From the NCBI GenBank assembly GCA_910587765.1, contig CAJUNR010000018.1, positions 23,492-87,491 on the forward strand: a DNA stretch of 64,000 nucleotides, given 5' to 3'. Positions 32,432 through 41,251 of this stretch are shown in pieces. Position 1 is the first letter of the stretch, and each line of letters starts with the position of its first letter. The notes beneath the pieces were generated by a model, which worked only from the letters and a program-made list of their open reading frames with translations, did not search any database and was not told the DNA's origin. The DNA is from an uncultured Lachnospiraceae bacterium (lineage in GTDB: Bacteria > Bacillota > Clostridia > Lachnospirales > Lachnospiraceae). Made by a program: the position numbers and the translations under genes.

Positions 32432-33550
32432 TCAGGTATTCTGCGCATCCGCGGATCCGCAGACACAGCGGATGGCCTCCAACAGCTCCTCATCCGACAC
32501 GTCTCCCGCCACATACGCTTTCCCGATCCGCTCAAGCAGTACAAAACGGATCTTTCCGGCCTGCATTTTCTTATCCAGCTTCGTTGTCTCCAGGATCTCC
32601 TGCGGACACAGCCCGGACACCCGGACCGGCAGCCCATAATCACAAAACATTTGTTCTATTCGCTCACAGTCTTCTTCCGTCAGCTTTCCCCTCCTCTGAG
32701 AAAGCCGGGCCGCCGCCGCGCAGCCGACGGCCACGCATTCCCCGTGGCTCATACGGAAATCTTTCAGCTTCTCTATCGCATGACCGATCGTATGCCCGTA
32801 ATTCAGCCAGGCGCGGATCCCCTGTTCCGTCGGATCCTCCTCCACCACCTGCTTCTTAATCCGGCAGCTTTCCCCGATCATATGGAGAAGCGCCTCATAG
32901 TCTCCGGCCGCCACAGGCCCGCTGTGCGTCCCGAGCCACTCATAATACGCCGTGTCCTGAATCAGTCCGTGTTTGATGATCTCCGCCATGCCGGAGGAAA
33001 ACTGCCTCTTTGGAAGGCTGCCCAGAACCGACAGATTCATATAGACAAGCGAAGGCATGTGGAAAGCCCCCACCATATTTTTCCAGGCGTCAAAATCCAC
33101 GCCCGTCTTGCCGCCGATGCTCGAGTCCACCTGGGACAGAAGCGTGGTCGGAATCTGGACAAACGCAATCCCTCTCAGATAAGTCGCCGCCGCAAAGCCG
33201 GTCAGATCGCCGACGACGCCGCCGCCGAGCGCCACCAGCAGATCCTTCCTGTCATATTTCTCAACAATCAGATGCTCGTACAGACGGCGGACCGTATCGA
33301 GCGTCTTATGCGCCTCCCCCGCCGGAAACGAGAAGACCGAGACCGACGCGCAGCACGGCTCCAGTACGGCCCGCACCTCCTGCGCGTAAAGCGCCTCCAC
33401 CGCCGTATCCGTCACAATGCAGAGTTTCCGCTTTTCCACCTGCAGCTTCGCAAGCGCCGCGGGCAGCGCCTCAAAATCCGGCTCCAGACAGATGGAGTAG
33501 CACTCCTTTCCGTCCCTTTTTACATCCAGCTTTCTGTTTTTCCTGTTCAT
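32432..33550 (-). CDS. aroB: 3-dehydroquinate synthase AroB
   Basis: 372 residues from ATG 33550 behind GGAGGCGAC. NAD-binding and active-site motifs are clear: GGGVVGDLTGFAAATYLRG, PTTLLSQVDSSIGGKTGVD, and the metal-binding His in HGLIQD and NYGHTIGHAIE. It closes DAHP to dehydroquinate in the shikimate pathway. No other aro genes are in the window. It heads the aroB-lspA-rluD-type operon. Confidence 0.97.
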   Translation of the reverse strand: MNRKNRKLDVKRDGKECYSICLEPDFEALPAALAKLQVEKRKLCIVTDTAVEALYAQEVRAVLEPCCASVSVFSFPAGEAHKTLDTVRRLYEHLIVEKYDRKDLLVALGGGVVGDLTGFAAATYLRGIAFVQIPTTLLSQVDSSIGGKTGVDFDAWKNMVGAFHMPSLVYMNLSVLGSLPKRQFSSGMAEIIKHGLIQDTAYYEWLGTHSGPVAAGDYEALLHMIGESCRIKKQVVEEDPTEQGIRAWLNYGHTIGHAIEKLKDFRMSHGECVAVGCAAAARLSQRRGKLTEEDCERIEQMFCDYGLPVRVSGLCPQEILETTKLDKKMQAGKIRFVLLERIGKAYVAGDVSDEELLEAIRCVCGSADAQNT

Positions 33551-33573
33551 GTCGCCTCCGTTTCTGCTCACAG

Positions 33574-33619
33574 AAAAATATGGTTCCGGATATCTGGCAT
33601 GCCAGATCGGGGAACCACA
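33574..33619 (-). terminator. Terminator after sepF
   Basis: A long hairpin on the minus strand: TGGTTCC/GGAACCA outer stem, and a perfect 16-bp inner palindrome ATCTGGCATGCCAGAT (33592-33607), followed by TATTTTTC. It separates the sepF operon from aroB. Confidence 0.85.
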
Positions 33620-33643
33620 TTCTGAAACAGCTTCTTATGATAC

Positions 33644-34168
33644 CTATATGGTCGGAATGTCAAACGCTCCGGAGAGAATATCCTGAAAATCTCCGGAGAT
33701 GTCCACACTCTTCGGTGTCACAATAAAGATATAATTGGAAACCTTCTGAAGATTTCCGCCGATCGCGTAGCAGGAACCCGAAGTAAAATCAATGATTCTC
33801 TGGGCGATCTCCACATCCAGTCCCTCAAAATTCAGGACCACCGTACAGTTGCCGAGCAGAGTGTCCGTGATCTCCCGCGCCTCGTCAAAGAGCGTCGGTT
33901 TAAAGACACACACCTCCATCCCGTTTCCGGTCTTTCGGGAACGCATGGGTGTAATCCTTGACTGCTGCCGAACCGGCCGGACTTTGCCGGACTCCGTGAC
34001 AACGTCGTCCTCCATATCGTAGTCAAAATCACGGTCCTTCTTTTTGAAAACGCTTCCCCGCCTGGGCCGCTCCTCTTCGTAATCGTCATCAAAATCATCA
34101 TCGTAATCGTCGTCGTAGTCGTCGCTGCCCAGATGCATGGTATCCATGATTTTATCTAAAAAGCCCAT
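33644..34168 (-). CDS. sepF: Cell-division protein SepF
   Basis: 174 residues. The N-terminal amphipathic helix (MGFLDKIMDTMHLG) anchors it to membrane, a highly acidic linker of Asp/Glu follows, and the C-terminal SepF domain starts near VCVFKPTLFDEAREI and has FTSGSCYAIGGNLQKVS. SepF bundles FtsZ filaments and tethers the Z ring, taking part of the role of FtsA. It is 12 bp downstream of the PLP-homeostasis gene, the usual Firmicutes pairing. Confidence 0.96.
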   Translation of the reverse strand: MGFLDKIMDTMHLGSDDYDDDYDDDFDDDYEEERPRRGSVFKKKDRDFDYDMEDDVVTESGKVRPVRQQSRITPMRSRKTGNGMEVCVFKPTLFDEAREITDTLLGNCTVVLNFEGLDVEIAQRIIDFTSGSCYAIGGNLQKVSNYIFIVTPKSVDISGDFQDILSGAFDIPTI

Positions 34169-34180
34169 ATCAATTCTCCT

Positions 34181-34873
34181 TTATATTCCATAATTGCGTT
34201 CGCCGAAGATTCCCGTCCCCACACGAACCATCGTTGCACCCTCTTCTATGGCCACTTCATAGTCTCCCGTCATGCCCATGGAAAGCACATCCATATGTAC
34301 ATTATCAATGTTTTTCTTTTTGATGTCAACAGCCAATTTTTTTAAACTGCGGAATATCGGACGATTTTCCTCCGGATCCGTCACATACGGCGCAATCGTC
34401 ATCAGGCCGCAGATACATACGTTCGGCAAAACGGCGGCTCTGCGGATCAGTTCCTCCGCCCCGTCCACACGGACGCCGAATTTGCTCTCTTCCTCCGCCA
34501 CATTGACTTCAATCAGGATCTTTGCCTGCAGCTTCTTCTTTACAGCCTCCCTGCTGATCTCCTCCGCCAGACGGAGGGAATCCACCGAGTGAATCAGTTC
34601 CGCCCTCCCGACCACATACTTCACTTTGTTTCTCTGCAAATGGCCGATCATGTGCCAGTGCAGTTCCTTCGGAAGCTCCTCCCATTTTTCGCAGAGCTCC
34701 TGCACTTTATTTTCTCCGAATACGCAGGCGCCCGCCTCCATCGCCTCCCGGATCATGCCGACCGGCTTCGTCTTGCTGACCGCGATCAGCGTCACCTCCG
34801 AACGGCTGCGGCCGCTTCTCTCACAGGCCTTTCTTACTCTCTCTTCTACCTCTCTGTAATTCTCTCCTACCAT
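34181..34873 (-). CDS. yggS: YggS/PLPHP-family pyridoxal-phosphate homeostasis protein
   Basis: 230 residues from ATG 34873 behind GGGAGTGGGA. The PLP-binding Lys is in LIAVSKTKP (about residue 36), followed by GENKVQEL, HMIGHLQRNKVK, and SMGMTGDYEVAIEEGATMVRVGTGIFG. It binds PLP without catalysis and keeps B6 and amino-acid pools balanced. In Firmicutes it sits beside sepF (as ylmE). Confidence 0.95.
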   Translation of the reverse strand: MVGENYREVEERVRKACERSGRSRSEVTLIAVSKTKPVGMIREAMEAGACVFGENKVQELCEKWEELPKELHWHMIGHLQRNKVKYVVGRAELIHSVDSLRLAEEISREAVKKKLQAKILIEVNVAEEESKFGVRVDGAEELIRRAAVLPNVCICGLMTIAPYVTDPEENRPIFRSLKKLAVDIKKKNIDNVHMDVLSMGMTGDYEVAIEEGATMVRVGTGIFGERNYGI

Positions 34874-34885
34874 CTGTCCCACTCC

Positions 34886-36295
34886 CTATCTGTAAATCAC
34901 TTCGTCCTCGTCTACCGCTTCTCCGTTCAATACAATCCGGTCATATACCGTCAGACCGTAACTGGTGCCCTCCTCAACCAGAGCAAATTCCTCATTCTGA
35001 TAGAGAATATTGATCTGACGGAACTGCGTATAGCCTTTGTTAATATTATAAACGCCCTGCAGCGTACGGCTCATGCCGATCTGGCTGCGTTCCTGAGAAT
35101 CCGTCCCGATCAGAAAACTTCCCATCGGAAGCTTCGCCTCCCCGGTAGAAAAATCCGATTCCCTGGGGTCGATATAATAATTCTCCTCGTCCGCATAGTA
35201 GATCGTCATGCTGACAAATTCCGCGCCTGCCTGTCCGTTTTCGTCGTACACCTCTTTCATGAACCCTTTCTCGTCCCCTTCCTCCACCAGAAACTCTCTG
35301 GGGACAACGTAAAATTCCTTCTCGACGATCGCCGTGTTGGGAATCTTCAGGCCCACTTCGTCTTCCACCATAAATTCCACTTCTATGTACCTAAGGTCCG
35401 CGAACCGGACCATGGAATTATTAAAATCCAGCTTCGCGCACGGCGTCGCGCCTACGTATTTAATTGAAAATTCCGCCCAGGCTCTCGTATGGTCTCTGGT
35501 AAATTCCACCTCCATAAACTTTCGTTCTTCCTGCTGAAAACCGGCGGCCTCTTCCTCCGTCAGCGGCACGATGAGACTCCAGTTCTCCGAAACGGAAAGT
35601 TTATACACCTGCTCTCCGGCCTGAATCAGCTCTTTCTTCAGATTGTGCTTCTCATACTCCGACGGGTCCAGCATGTCCTCCGTGACCGTATCGGCAGTCA
35701 CCTCCTCATAACCGTCTTCATAAAATTCCAGAATCCCGATATTTCCCGCGTAAATACGGGAAAACATGGTGTTTTCCCCGGCGTCCTCCAGACTTTCCAG
35801 CATATTCTGGTTCATCAGGTCCATGACGGAGCTCTGCAGAGACGTCTCAAAATCATACGTCCTGGAAAAATCCATATCGTCGTATTCATTCATATAACTG
35901 CGGATATTTCCCCGTATGGAGGCAAAATTCTCATCCGTCAGATCCGCGTTCTCCGCGTTCTGCCGGATCAGCGCGTTGATCTCCCCCTTCTCGTCGATCG
36001 TGTAGATCAGCGAAGAGCCGGATACCCGGTCCCCCTCCCCTGCGTAATAGCTTACATAACCGGACGTCTCCGCAGTATAAACCGTCTCCTCCCGGAGCGC
36101 AAGCCCCGTATAGGTGTGATTGACTGCCAGACTGCCCGCAATCACCTCATATCCCGCAATGTGTTCCGTATTCATCGCCATGTAGCAGATTACGCATATA
36201 TAAAGTGCGACCGCCCCGAAAAAGACCAGATCAATGTTGATCGGTCTTTTGCCGCGCATATCGACAACCTTACTTCTTCTGCGGCGCCGTGCCAT
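34886..36295 (-). CDS. HlyD-like membrane-fusion protein
   Basis: 469 residues from ATG 36295 behind GGAGGAATGATTGG. A basic start, one membrane segment (about 22-42), then two short beta-barrel/lipoyl-like blocks (VYTAETSGYVSYYAGEGDRV near 78-97, and later GLKIPNTAIVEKEFYVVP) with a helical insertion between them. This is the adaptor fold of HlyD type, but no ABC or MFS partner lies near. The gene is common upstream of yggS-sepF in Lachnospiraceae as far as I know, so a role in division or envelope tethering is conceivable. Function not established. Confidence 0.75.
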   Translation of the reverse strand: MARRRRRSKVVDMRGKRPINIDLVFFGAVALYICVICYMAMNTEHIAGYEVIAGSLAVNHTYTGLALREETVYTAETSGYVSYYAGEGDRVSGSSLIYTIDEKGEINALIRQNAENADLTDENFASIRGNIRSYMNEYDDMDFSRTYDFETSLQSSVMDLMNQNMLESLEDAGENTMFSRIYAGNIGILEFYEDGYEEVTADTVTEDMLDPSEYEKHNLKKELIQAGEQVYKLSVSENWSLIVPLTEEEAAGFQQEERKFMEVEFTRDHTRAWAEFSIKYVGATPCAKLDFNNSMVRFADLRYIEVEFMVEDEVGLKIPNTAIVEKEFYVVPREFLVEEGDEKGFMKEVYDENGQAGAEFVSMTIYYADEENYYIDPRESDFSTGEAKLPMGSFLIGTDSQERSQIGMSRTLQGVYNINKGYTQFRQINILYQNEEFALVEEGTSYGLTVYDRIVLNGEAVDEDEVIYR

Positions 36296-36377
36296 CCAAT
36301 CATTCCTCCGAAGCTTCAAATTTTAACAGTGTCCGAACCGGAACGCCCGCGGAATTTCCGGCGAAATATTCCGTAAG

Positions 36378-36411
36378 TAAAAAAACGGATGTCCTTCTTC
36401 CGGGCATCCGC
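36378..36411 (-). terminator. Terminator of the P-loop protein gene
   Basis: CGGATGCCC/GGACATCCG hairpin with seven T after it on the minus strand (plus strand AAAAAAACGGATG). It lies between the 137-residue gene and the HlyD-like gene, so the sepF operon starts after it. Confidence 0.85.
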
Positions 36412-36451
36412 TTCTATGTATCTATCCCTGTATCTATCTCTAAATTCCGGA

Positions 36452-36865
36452 CTAGCTGAGCACCTGAGCCCTGGCAAATTCCGGCAGTTCATCCATACTG
36501 AGTGTCACGCTGAGCACGATCTTCACATGGAACTGCTCGCTGACCCGGTTAAGCTGTGTAAGCGCATCTGAGATATCCTTCCCTTCCAGTTTCGCAATCT
36601 TTAAAAAACCGTCCAGATACATTGCTTCCAAATCATAATCCTGAGAACAGATACCGCAGATAAAGCCAATGAACTGATCGGTATTCTGAATCGGATACTC
36701 GGATACATTTATCAAACGAACCTTATTGTCGAGTTCGTGAATATTGCGGGATGACTTGTCCAGATAAACGATATTGCCTGCCGCCGTCTTCATGGCTTCA
36801 TGCACGTAATCCAGCATCTTCTTTGTCTTGCCCTCGCCCTTCTCTCCTATAACCAACTGTACCAT
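36452..36865 (-). CDS. Small P-loop protein, unknown function
   Basis: 137 residues starting MVQLVIGEKGEGKTKKM, a Walker A-like loop at residues 7-15 (GEKGEGKTK). Later segments include EAMYLDGFLKIAKLEGKD and a strand KIVLSVTLSMDELPEF. It is short for an ATPase and no Walker B or arginine finger is obvious. Start behind AAGGAGGGCAAGCT. A strong promoter and a strong terminator flank it, so it is a single-gene unit. Probably a small P-loop NTPase-like protein of clostridia without assigned function. Confidence 0.8.
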   Translation of the reverse strand: MVQLVIGEKGEGKTKKMLDYVHEAMKTAAGNIVYLDKSSRNIHELDNKVRLINVSEYPIQNTDQFIGFICGICSQDYDLEAMYLDGFLKIAKLEGKDISDALTQLNRVSEQFHVKIVLSVTLSMDELPEFARAQVLS

Positions 36866-36901
36866 AGCTTGCCCTCCTTAGGTTCCTGACTTGTTAGTCA
36901 C

Positions 36902-36930
36902 ATTATACCATCGCAGGGGGGAGAATACAA
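36902..36930 (-). promoter_or_regulatory. Promoter of the small P-loop protein gene
   Basis: TTGTAT (36925-36930), 17-bp spacer, TATAAT (36902-36907) on the minus strand, about 36 bp before the start. Confidence 0.8.
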
Positions 36931-36933
36931 GAA

Positions 36934-37926
36934 CTAATTGTTCAAAGCAGATAAAAAGCCCTGCATCTCCTCGTACAGTATGGCCCGTTCGCTGCAGCCC
37001 AGAATGATCGCCACATAACGGTTCTCCTGCGCGTCCTCAAAAAGCTGCACCAGACAGGACATGGCGGCTCTGGTGGAACCGGTCTTGCCCCCGACCGCCT
37101 TCACGCCCTCGGGAACCGTCACATCGCCCTTTGTAAACCGGTTTGAACTTGACCAGGAAGCGGACACTTCCTGCCCGTCCGAAGACATATAAGTGGTCTC
37201 ATACGACGGCACGCCGAGAACTTCCAGAAAGGTATCGTATTTCATGGCCTCCCCGAACATCAGATACAGATCATACGCCGTCGTATAATGCTCCTCATTG
37301 TGCAGGCCGTGCGGATTGACAAAATGGGTCCCTGTCGCTCCGATAGCGGCGGCCTTCTCGTTCATCATCACCGCGAACTGATCGATGCTCCCGCCAATCT
37401 TCTCCGCGATCACATTGGCCGCGTCGTTGGCCGACACAAGGAGCAGCGCGTACAGAAGCTGGCGGAGAGTCAGCACGTCGCCCTCTTTCAGCTTCGCCGT
37501 CGTCACGCCGCTCTCATGGAACGTAATCGCCTCTCTGCTCACGGTCGCCTGTTCGTCCAGGTCTCCGTGCTCCAGAAGCAGAAGCGCCGTCATGATCTTG
37601 GTCGTACTGGCCGGATAGACCCGGTCGTGTATGTTTTTCGCGTAGAGAACCTCTCTCGTATCCAAATGAAAGAAACAGGCGGAAAGCGCGTCCTGCGCCT
37701 CTGCTTCCATAACCTTCACGTCCTCGGCGGCAACGCACAGGCCCTCCGCAAAATAGCTGATGTCCGCGTCGTCGCTGCGCTCCTGGATACCGAGTCCCGG
37801 ACGGTCCACCGTAAACGCGTCCTCCGGCTTCTGCTCCACGGAGCAGCCACACAAAGAGACGCACAGGAAAAGCTGTGCCAGCAACAGGCTCAGAACACGC
37901 TTTATCCTTTTATTTATACATCTCAC
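36934..37926 (-). CDS. D-alanyl-D-alanine carboxypeptidase, lipoprotein type
   Basis: 330 residues of peptidase family S11. A signal with lipobox LCGC (Cys about 28) suggests lipidation. Catalytic motifs: STTK in VYPASTTKIMTALL, SAN in LLVSANDAANV, KTG in AVGGKTGSTRAA. It trims the terminal D-Ala from pentapeptides outside the membrane. The start is probably a GTG at 37926 overlapping the end of mgsA by 17 bp, so it is the last gene of the long shape operon. Confidence 0.93.
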   Translation of the reverse strand: MRCINKRIKRVLSLLLAQLFLCVSLCGCSVEQKPEDAFTVDRPGLGIQERSDDADISYFAEGLCVAAEDVKVMEAEAQDALSACFFHLDTREVLYAKNIHDRVYPASTTKIMTALLLLEHGDLDEQATVSREAITFHESGVTTAKLKEGDVLTLRQLLYALLLVSANDAANVIAEKIGGSIDQFAVMMNEKAAAIGATGTHFVNPHGLHNEEHYTTAYDLYLMFGEAMKYDTFLEVLGVPSYETTYMSSDGQEVSASWSSSNRFTKGDVTVPEGVKAVGGKTGSTRAAMSCLVQLFEDAQENRYVAIILGCSERAILYEEMQGFLSALNN

Positions 37927-38305
37927 GCCACTCCATATCTCCTCTGTCCAGTGATTTGATCAACAGTTCCGCCGTGGCAAGATTGGTCGCGATCGGGATA
38001 TTGTGCACATCACACAGATGCACCACATTATTCACATCCGGCTCATGCCGTTTGGGCTGAATCGGATCTCTGAGGAAGATGACCAGATCGATCTGATTGT
38101 GCTCGATTTGAGCGCCAAGCTGCTGCTCTCCGCCAAGATGACCGGCCAGAAACTTATGAACGCTTAAATTGGCCACTTCCTCAATCAGCCGGCCCGTCGT
38201 CCCGGTTGCGTAAAGCTCATTCTTGCAGAGAATGCCCCTGTAAGCGATGCAGAAATTCTGCATCAGAACTTTCTTCGCATCGTGTGCAATCAATCCAATG
38301 TTCAT
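37910..38305 (-). CDS. mgsA: Methylglyoxal synthase MgsA
   Basis: 131 residues: MNIGLIAHDAKK, ATGTTGRLIEE, FLAGHLGGEQQLGA, and the catalytic region LVIFLRDPIQPKRHEPDV. It converts dihydroxyacetone phosphate to methylglyoxal, an overflow branch of glycolysis. It follows rodA by 15 bp and overlaps the carboxypeptidase gene, an association with the rod-shape operon that is regular in clostridia but functionally unexplained. Confidence 0.96.
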   Translation of the reverse strand: MNIGLIAHDAKKVLMQNFCIAYRGILCKNELYATGTTGRLIEEVANLSVHKFLAGHLGGEQQLGAQIEHNQIDLVIFLRDPIQPKRHEPDVNNVVHLCDVHNIPIATNLATAELLIKSLDRGDMEWREMYK

Positions 38306-38320
38306 TATTTGCCCCCCTTG

Positions 38321-39424
38321 TTAATATTTTTTTGGTTGAAGCCCAACGTTTAAAACAATACCGGTTCCCATATACAGCATGACCAGCGATGTCAGTCCAT
38401 AGCTTACGAACGGCAGCGGAAGCCCCGTATTCGGCAGCAGTCCTGTGGCGACACAGATGTTGACAAGACTCTGAAACGCGATCAGTCCGCCGAAACCGCA
38501 GCAGATGATCGTCCCCTCCTGTTCCCTTGCGTTCCTCGCGATCCACAGGCATTCCATCACGATCAGAGCCAGGAGGATGATGACTGCGGCGCAGCCGATA
38601 AATCCCAGCTCCTCGCCGGTAACGGCAAAGATAAAATCCGTCTGCGGTTCGGCAATAAAATTCCCGTTTTTTACGGACGAGATATCATTATTATACAGGC
38701 CTTTTCCATATAGCTGTCCGGAACCTATGGCAATGATCGAATTCTGCTGCTGATATGCGTCGTCCGCATACTCCGCAGGGTTTAACCATGCCATAATTCT
38801 CTCAAACTGGTATTCATCCAGTATCTTCTGTCCTTCCTGCATAATCAGGTTTATAAATATAATAGCAGATGGTATCAAAAATGCAAGTACTGCGCCGATA
38901 ATTTTATAACTGAGTCCTCCAATGTAGATCAGTACACAGAAGATAAACAGAATCGTAATCGTCGTCGACAGGTCTGGCTGCTCCACAACCAGATACAGAG
39001 GAACCGCAAGCAGAACCCCGGATGCCAGAAGCACCTTCCAGTTATTGATCCACTCCCGGTATCTGCTGAAAAACCGGGCGAAGAAAAGAATCAGCAGAAG
39101 CTTCGTCAGCTCCGAAGGCTGAAACCGGAAGAAACCCAGATCCAGCCAGCGCCTCGCGCCGTTGACGATTGTTCCTCCAAACCGCACGGCCAGCAGGAAC
39201 ACCAGATTCAATCCGTAGATCAGCCAGTAGAAATTAAGCATATAATGGTAGTCGACCAGCGCGAAGAACAGCATGGCAGCCGTACCGAGCGCCATACCGA
39301 TCACCTGCTGGCTCTGGCTCTCCGCCCTGGCGCTCCCGATGATCAGAATCCCGAGAATGGTAATCGCGTATACAAATACAACCAGACGCAGCCGGAAGTC
39401 GCGCAGTTGATATTGTCTGAACAT
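38321..39424 (-). CDS. rodA: RodA SEDS peptidoglycan glycosyltransferase
   Basis: 367 residues with ten membrane helices and SEDS motifs (GARRWLDLGFFRFQPSELTKL, GLYNNDISSVKNGNFIAEPQTDFIFAV, and TGLPLPFVSYG). It polymerises glycan strands of the side wall with PBP2 (41252-44143). I choose RodA over FtsW because of linkage to mreBCD and mrdA. 14 bp separate it from minE. Confidence 0.94.
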   Translation of the reverse strand: MFRQYQLRDFRLRLVVFVYAITILGILIIGSARAESQSQQVIGMALGTAAMLFFALVDYHYMLNFYWLIYGLNLVFLLAVRFGGTIVNGARRWLDLGFFRFQPSELTKLLLILFFARFFSRYREWINNWKVLLASGVLLAVPLYLVVEQPDLSTTITILFIFCVLIYIGGLSYKIIGAVLAFLIPSAIIFINLIMQEGQKILDEYQFERIMAWLNPAEYADDAYQQQNSIIAIGSGQLYGKGLYNNDISSVKNGNFIAEPQTDFIFAVTGEELGFIGCAAVIILLALIVMECLWIARNAREQEGTIICCGFGGLIAFQSLVNICVATGLLPNTGLPLPFVSYGLTSLVMLYMGTGIVLNVGLQPKKY

Positions 39425-39438
39425 ATCTCACCTGATTT

Positions 39439-39711
39439 CTATGATCTTGTCCTCATATCCCTGACCGGAATATTCGCACAGAGTACCGGGACCGTACCGT
39501 TGCCTCCCTCGGACTCTGTCTGCGTGATCTGGATGTCCAGACCCTCGCTGTCGATCTCCATATATTTGGTGATCACTTTGATAATATCGTTTTTGATTGC
39601 TTCCATTATCTCCGGGGAGCAGTTTGCGCGGTCCGAAATCAGTAAAAGCTTCAGCCGGTCTTTTGCAATTTCCCCTGAATTCTTCTTCCGAAAGAAATCC
39701 ATGAATGCCAT
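39439..39711 (-). CDS. minE: Division-topology factor MinE
   Basis: 90 residues. The N-terminal membrane-targeting helix (MAFMDFFRKKNSGEIAKDRLKLLLISDRANCSPEIM) and the beta dimerisation part (GLDIQITQTE) are typical. MinE stimulates MinD ATPase and makes MinCD oscillate, unlike the DivIVA-based Bacillus system. Gene order here on the minus strand is minC-minD-minE. Confidence 0.94.
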   Translation of the reverse strand: MAFMDFFRKKNSGEIAKDRLKLLLISDRANCSPEIMEAIKNDIIKVITKYMEIDSEGLDIQITQTESEGGNGTVPVLCANIPVRDMRTRS

Positions 39712-39724
39712 ATGTTTGCCCCCT

Positions 39725-40510
39725 TTATTTGAACAGCTTCTTCAGTTTCCCGAAAAACCCGTCCTTTATTTTAAGATCCAGAAACGGAACTTCTTCCCCC
39801 ATCACACGCCTGCAGATGTTCATATAGGCCTGTCCGGCCAGAGAACCGTCTCCCACGCACGGCTCGCCCTGATTGGTCGAGATGACGACGCTCTCGTCAT
39901 CCGGCACTGCGCCCAGGAGATCAATAGCCAGAATCTCGACCACATCGTCCATGGACATCATGTTGCCGCTCTCCACCATATCCATCCGGATCCGGTTGAC
40001 GATCAGGTCCGTATTGCGGATCTCGTTCGCCTCCAGAAGGCCGATGATGCGATCCGCGTCGCGGATCGCGGATACTTCCGGCGTCGTCACGATCAGCGCG
40101 CGGTCCGCCGCCGCAATCGCGTTCTTGAAGCCCTGCTCGATGCCCGCCGGACAGTCGAGCAGTATGTAATCAAACTCCTCTCGAAGTTCGTCGATCAGCT
40201 TGATCATCTGCTCCGGATTGACCGCGGTCTTATCCCGGGTCTGCGCGGAAGGCAGCAGATACAGATTCGGATACCGCTTGTCCTTGATCAGAGCCTGCTT
40301 GATCCGGCAGTTTCCTTCCACCACGTCCACCAGATTATATACGATCCGGTTCTCCAGACCCATAACCACATCCAGGTTCCGAAGTCCGATGTCCGTATCA
40401 ATCAAAACAACCTTCCGATCCAGTTTTGCCAGTCCGGTTCCCACATTGGCAGTGGTTGTCGTCTTGCCGACGCCGCCCTTCCCGGATGTGATAACAATTA
40501 CTTCACTCAT
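39725..40510 (-). CDS. minD: Septum-site determining ATPase MinD
   Basis: 261 residues with the deviant Walker A SGKGGVGKTTTTANVG (residues 8-23), DTDIGLRNLDVVMG, and a C-terminal amphipathic membrane helix (DGFFGKLKKLF). It binds membrane with ATP and recruits MinC. The start follows TTGGAGGATATACT. Confidence 0.97.
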   Translation of the reverse strand: MSEVIVITSGKGGVGKTTTTANVGTGLAKLDRKVVLIDTDIGLRNLDVVMGLENRIVYNLVDVVEGNCRIKQALIKDKRYPNLYLLPSAQTRDKTAVNPEQMIKLIDELREEFDYILLDCPAGIEQGFKNAIAAADRALIVTTPEVSAIRDADRIIGLLEANEIRNTDLIVNRIRMDMVESGNMMSMDDVVEILAIDLLGAVPDDESVVISTNQGEPCVGDGSLAGQAYMNICRRVMGEEVPFLDLKIKDGFFGKLKKLFK

Positions 40511-40545
40511 AGTATATCCTCCAACCTTTCCTGTCGCTTACCGGA

Positions 40546-41220
40546 TCAGATCCGGATATCGCCGATTACTTTTTTTGTGATGGGCTCCATGTAAATCCTG
40601 CCCTCTTCCGCATACGCGATCATCGGGCCTGTCCCGTTTCCTTTTACATAGATCGGTCCGTCCGCGGAACGTGCGATGACGTCCGCAATCCGTATCTGCA
40701 TCGGCGTCATGTTCAACGCCGCCACGAAAGAATCTTCGTTCCCGGCCGCGCCCGCGTGGATGGTCCCCTTGAGGTTTCCGAGCACGACCACATTTCCTTT
40801 GGAGACGATCGTCGCTCCGGGATTCACGTCCCCGAGTATGATGATACTGGTCTCCGATTCCAGAACCTGTCCCGACCGCAGCGTCCCTTTATAGAACCTC
40901 CCGCTGCCGGAATCCCGCTCTGCCTGCCTGCCCTCCACCACCTGTTTCATGAAGGACTCCTTCAACTCATCCTGTTCCAGTACGCAGAGCACCTCAAGAG
41001 AAGAGTTCTCCTCAATCGTGCGGATCACTGCCAGTTGTTCCTCCCGGTTCAGCCTCCGGCCCTCGAACGCAAGCGCCATCCTCGCATCGTGAAAAAAATC
41101 CGCCGTCGACCGGAACTTTTCGGCAATGGCTTCCAGAAGCTCCCGAAACGGAATATTTCTGTCCAGAAATAATGTGATGCCGTATTTATTGCTCTTGATC
41201 ACAACTGACTGCTGCTTCAT
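40546..41220 (-). CDS. minC: Septum inhibitor MinC
   Basis: 224 residues from ATG 41220, behind AGGGGGAGAAGG. The N-terminal domain binds FtsZ; the C-terminal beta-helix shows VVVLGNLKGTIHAGAAGN and IRIADVIARS. MinC blocks Z rings near the poles when bound to MinD. It follows the PBP2 gene by about 30 bp. Confidence 0.93.
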   Translation of the reverse strand: MKQQSVVIKSNKYGITLFLDRNIPFRELLEAIAEKFRSTADFFHDARMALAFEGRRLNREEQLAVIRTIEENSSLEVLCVLEQDELKESFMKQVVEGRQAERDSGSGRFYKGTLRSGQVLESETSIIILGDVNPGATIVSKGNVVVLGNLKGTIHAGAAGNEDSFVAALNMTPMQIRIADVIARSADGPIYVKGNGTGPMIAYAEEGRIYMEPITKKVIGDIRI

Positions 41221-41251
41221 CCTTCTCCCCCTGGTCATCTGCATTCCAAAT

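Noticed and set aside
33644..34168. Repeat tract in the sepF gene (GAT/GAC runs)
   Set aside because: It encodes the acidic linker typical of SepF and needs no other explanation.
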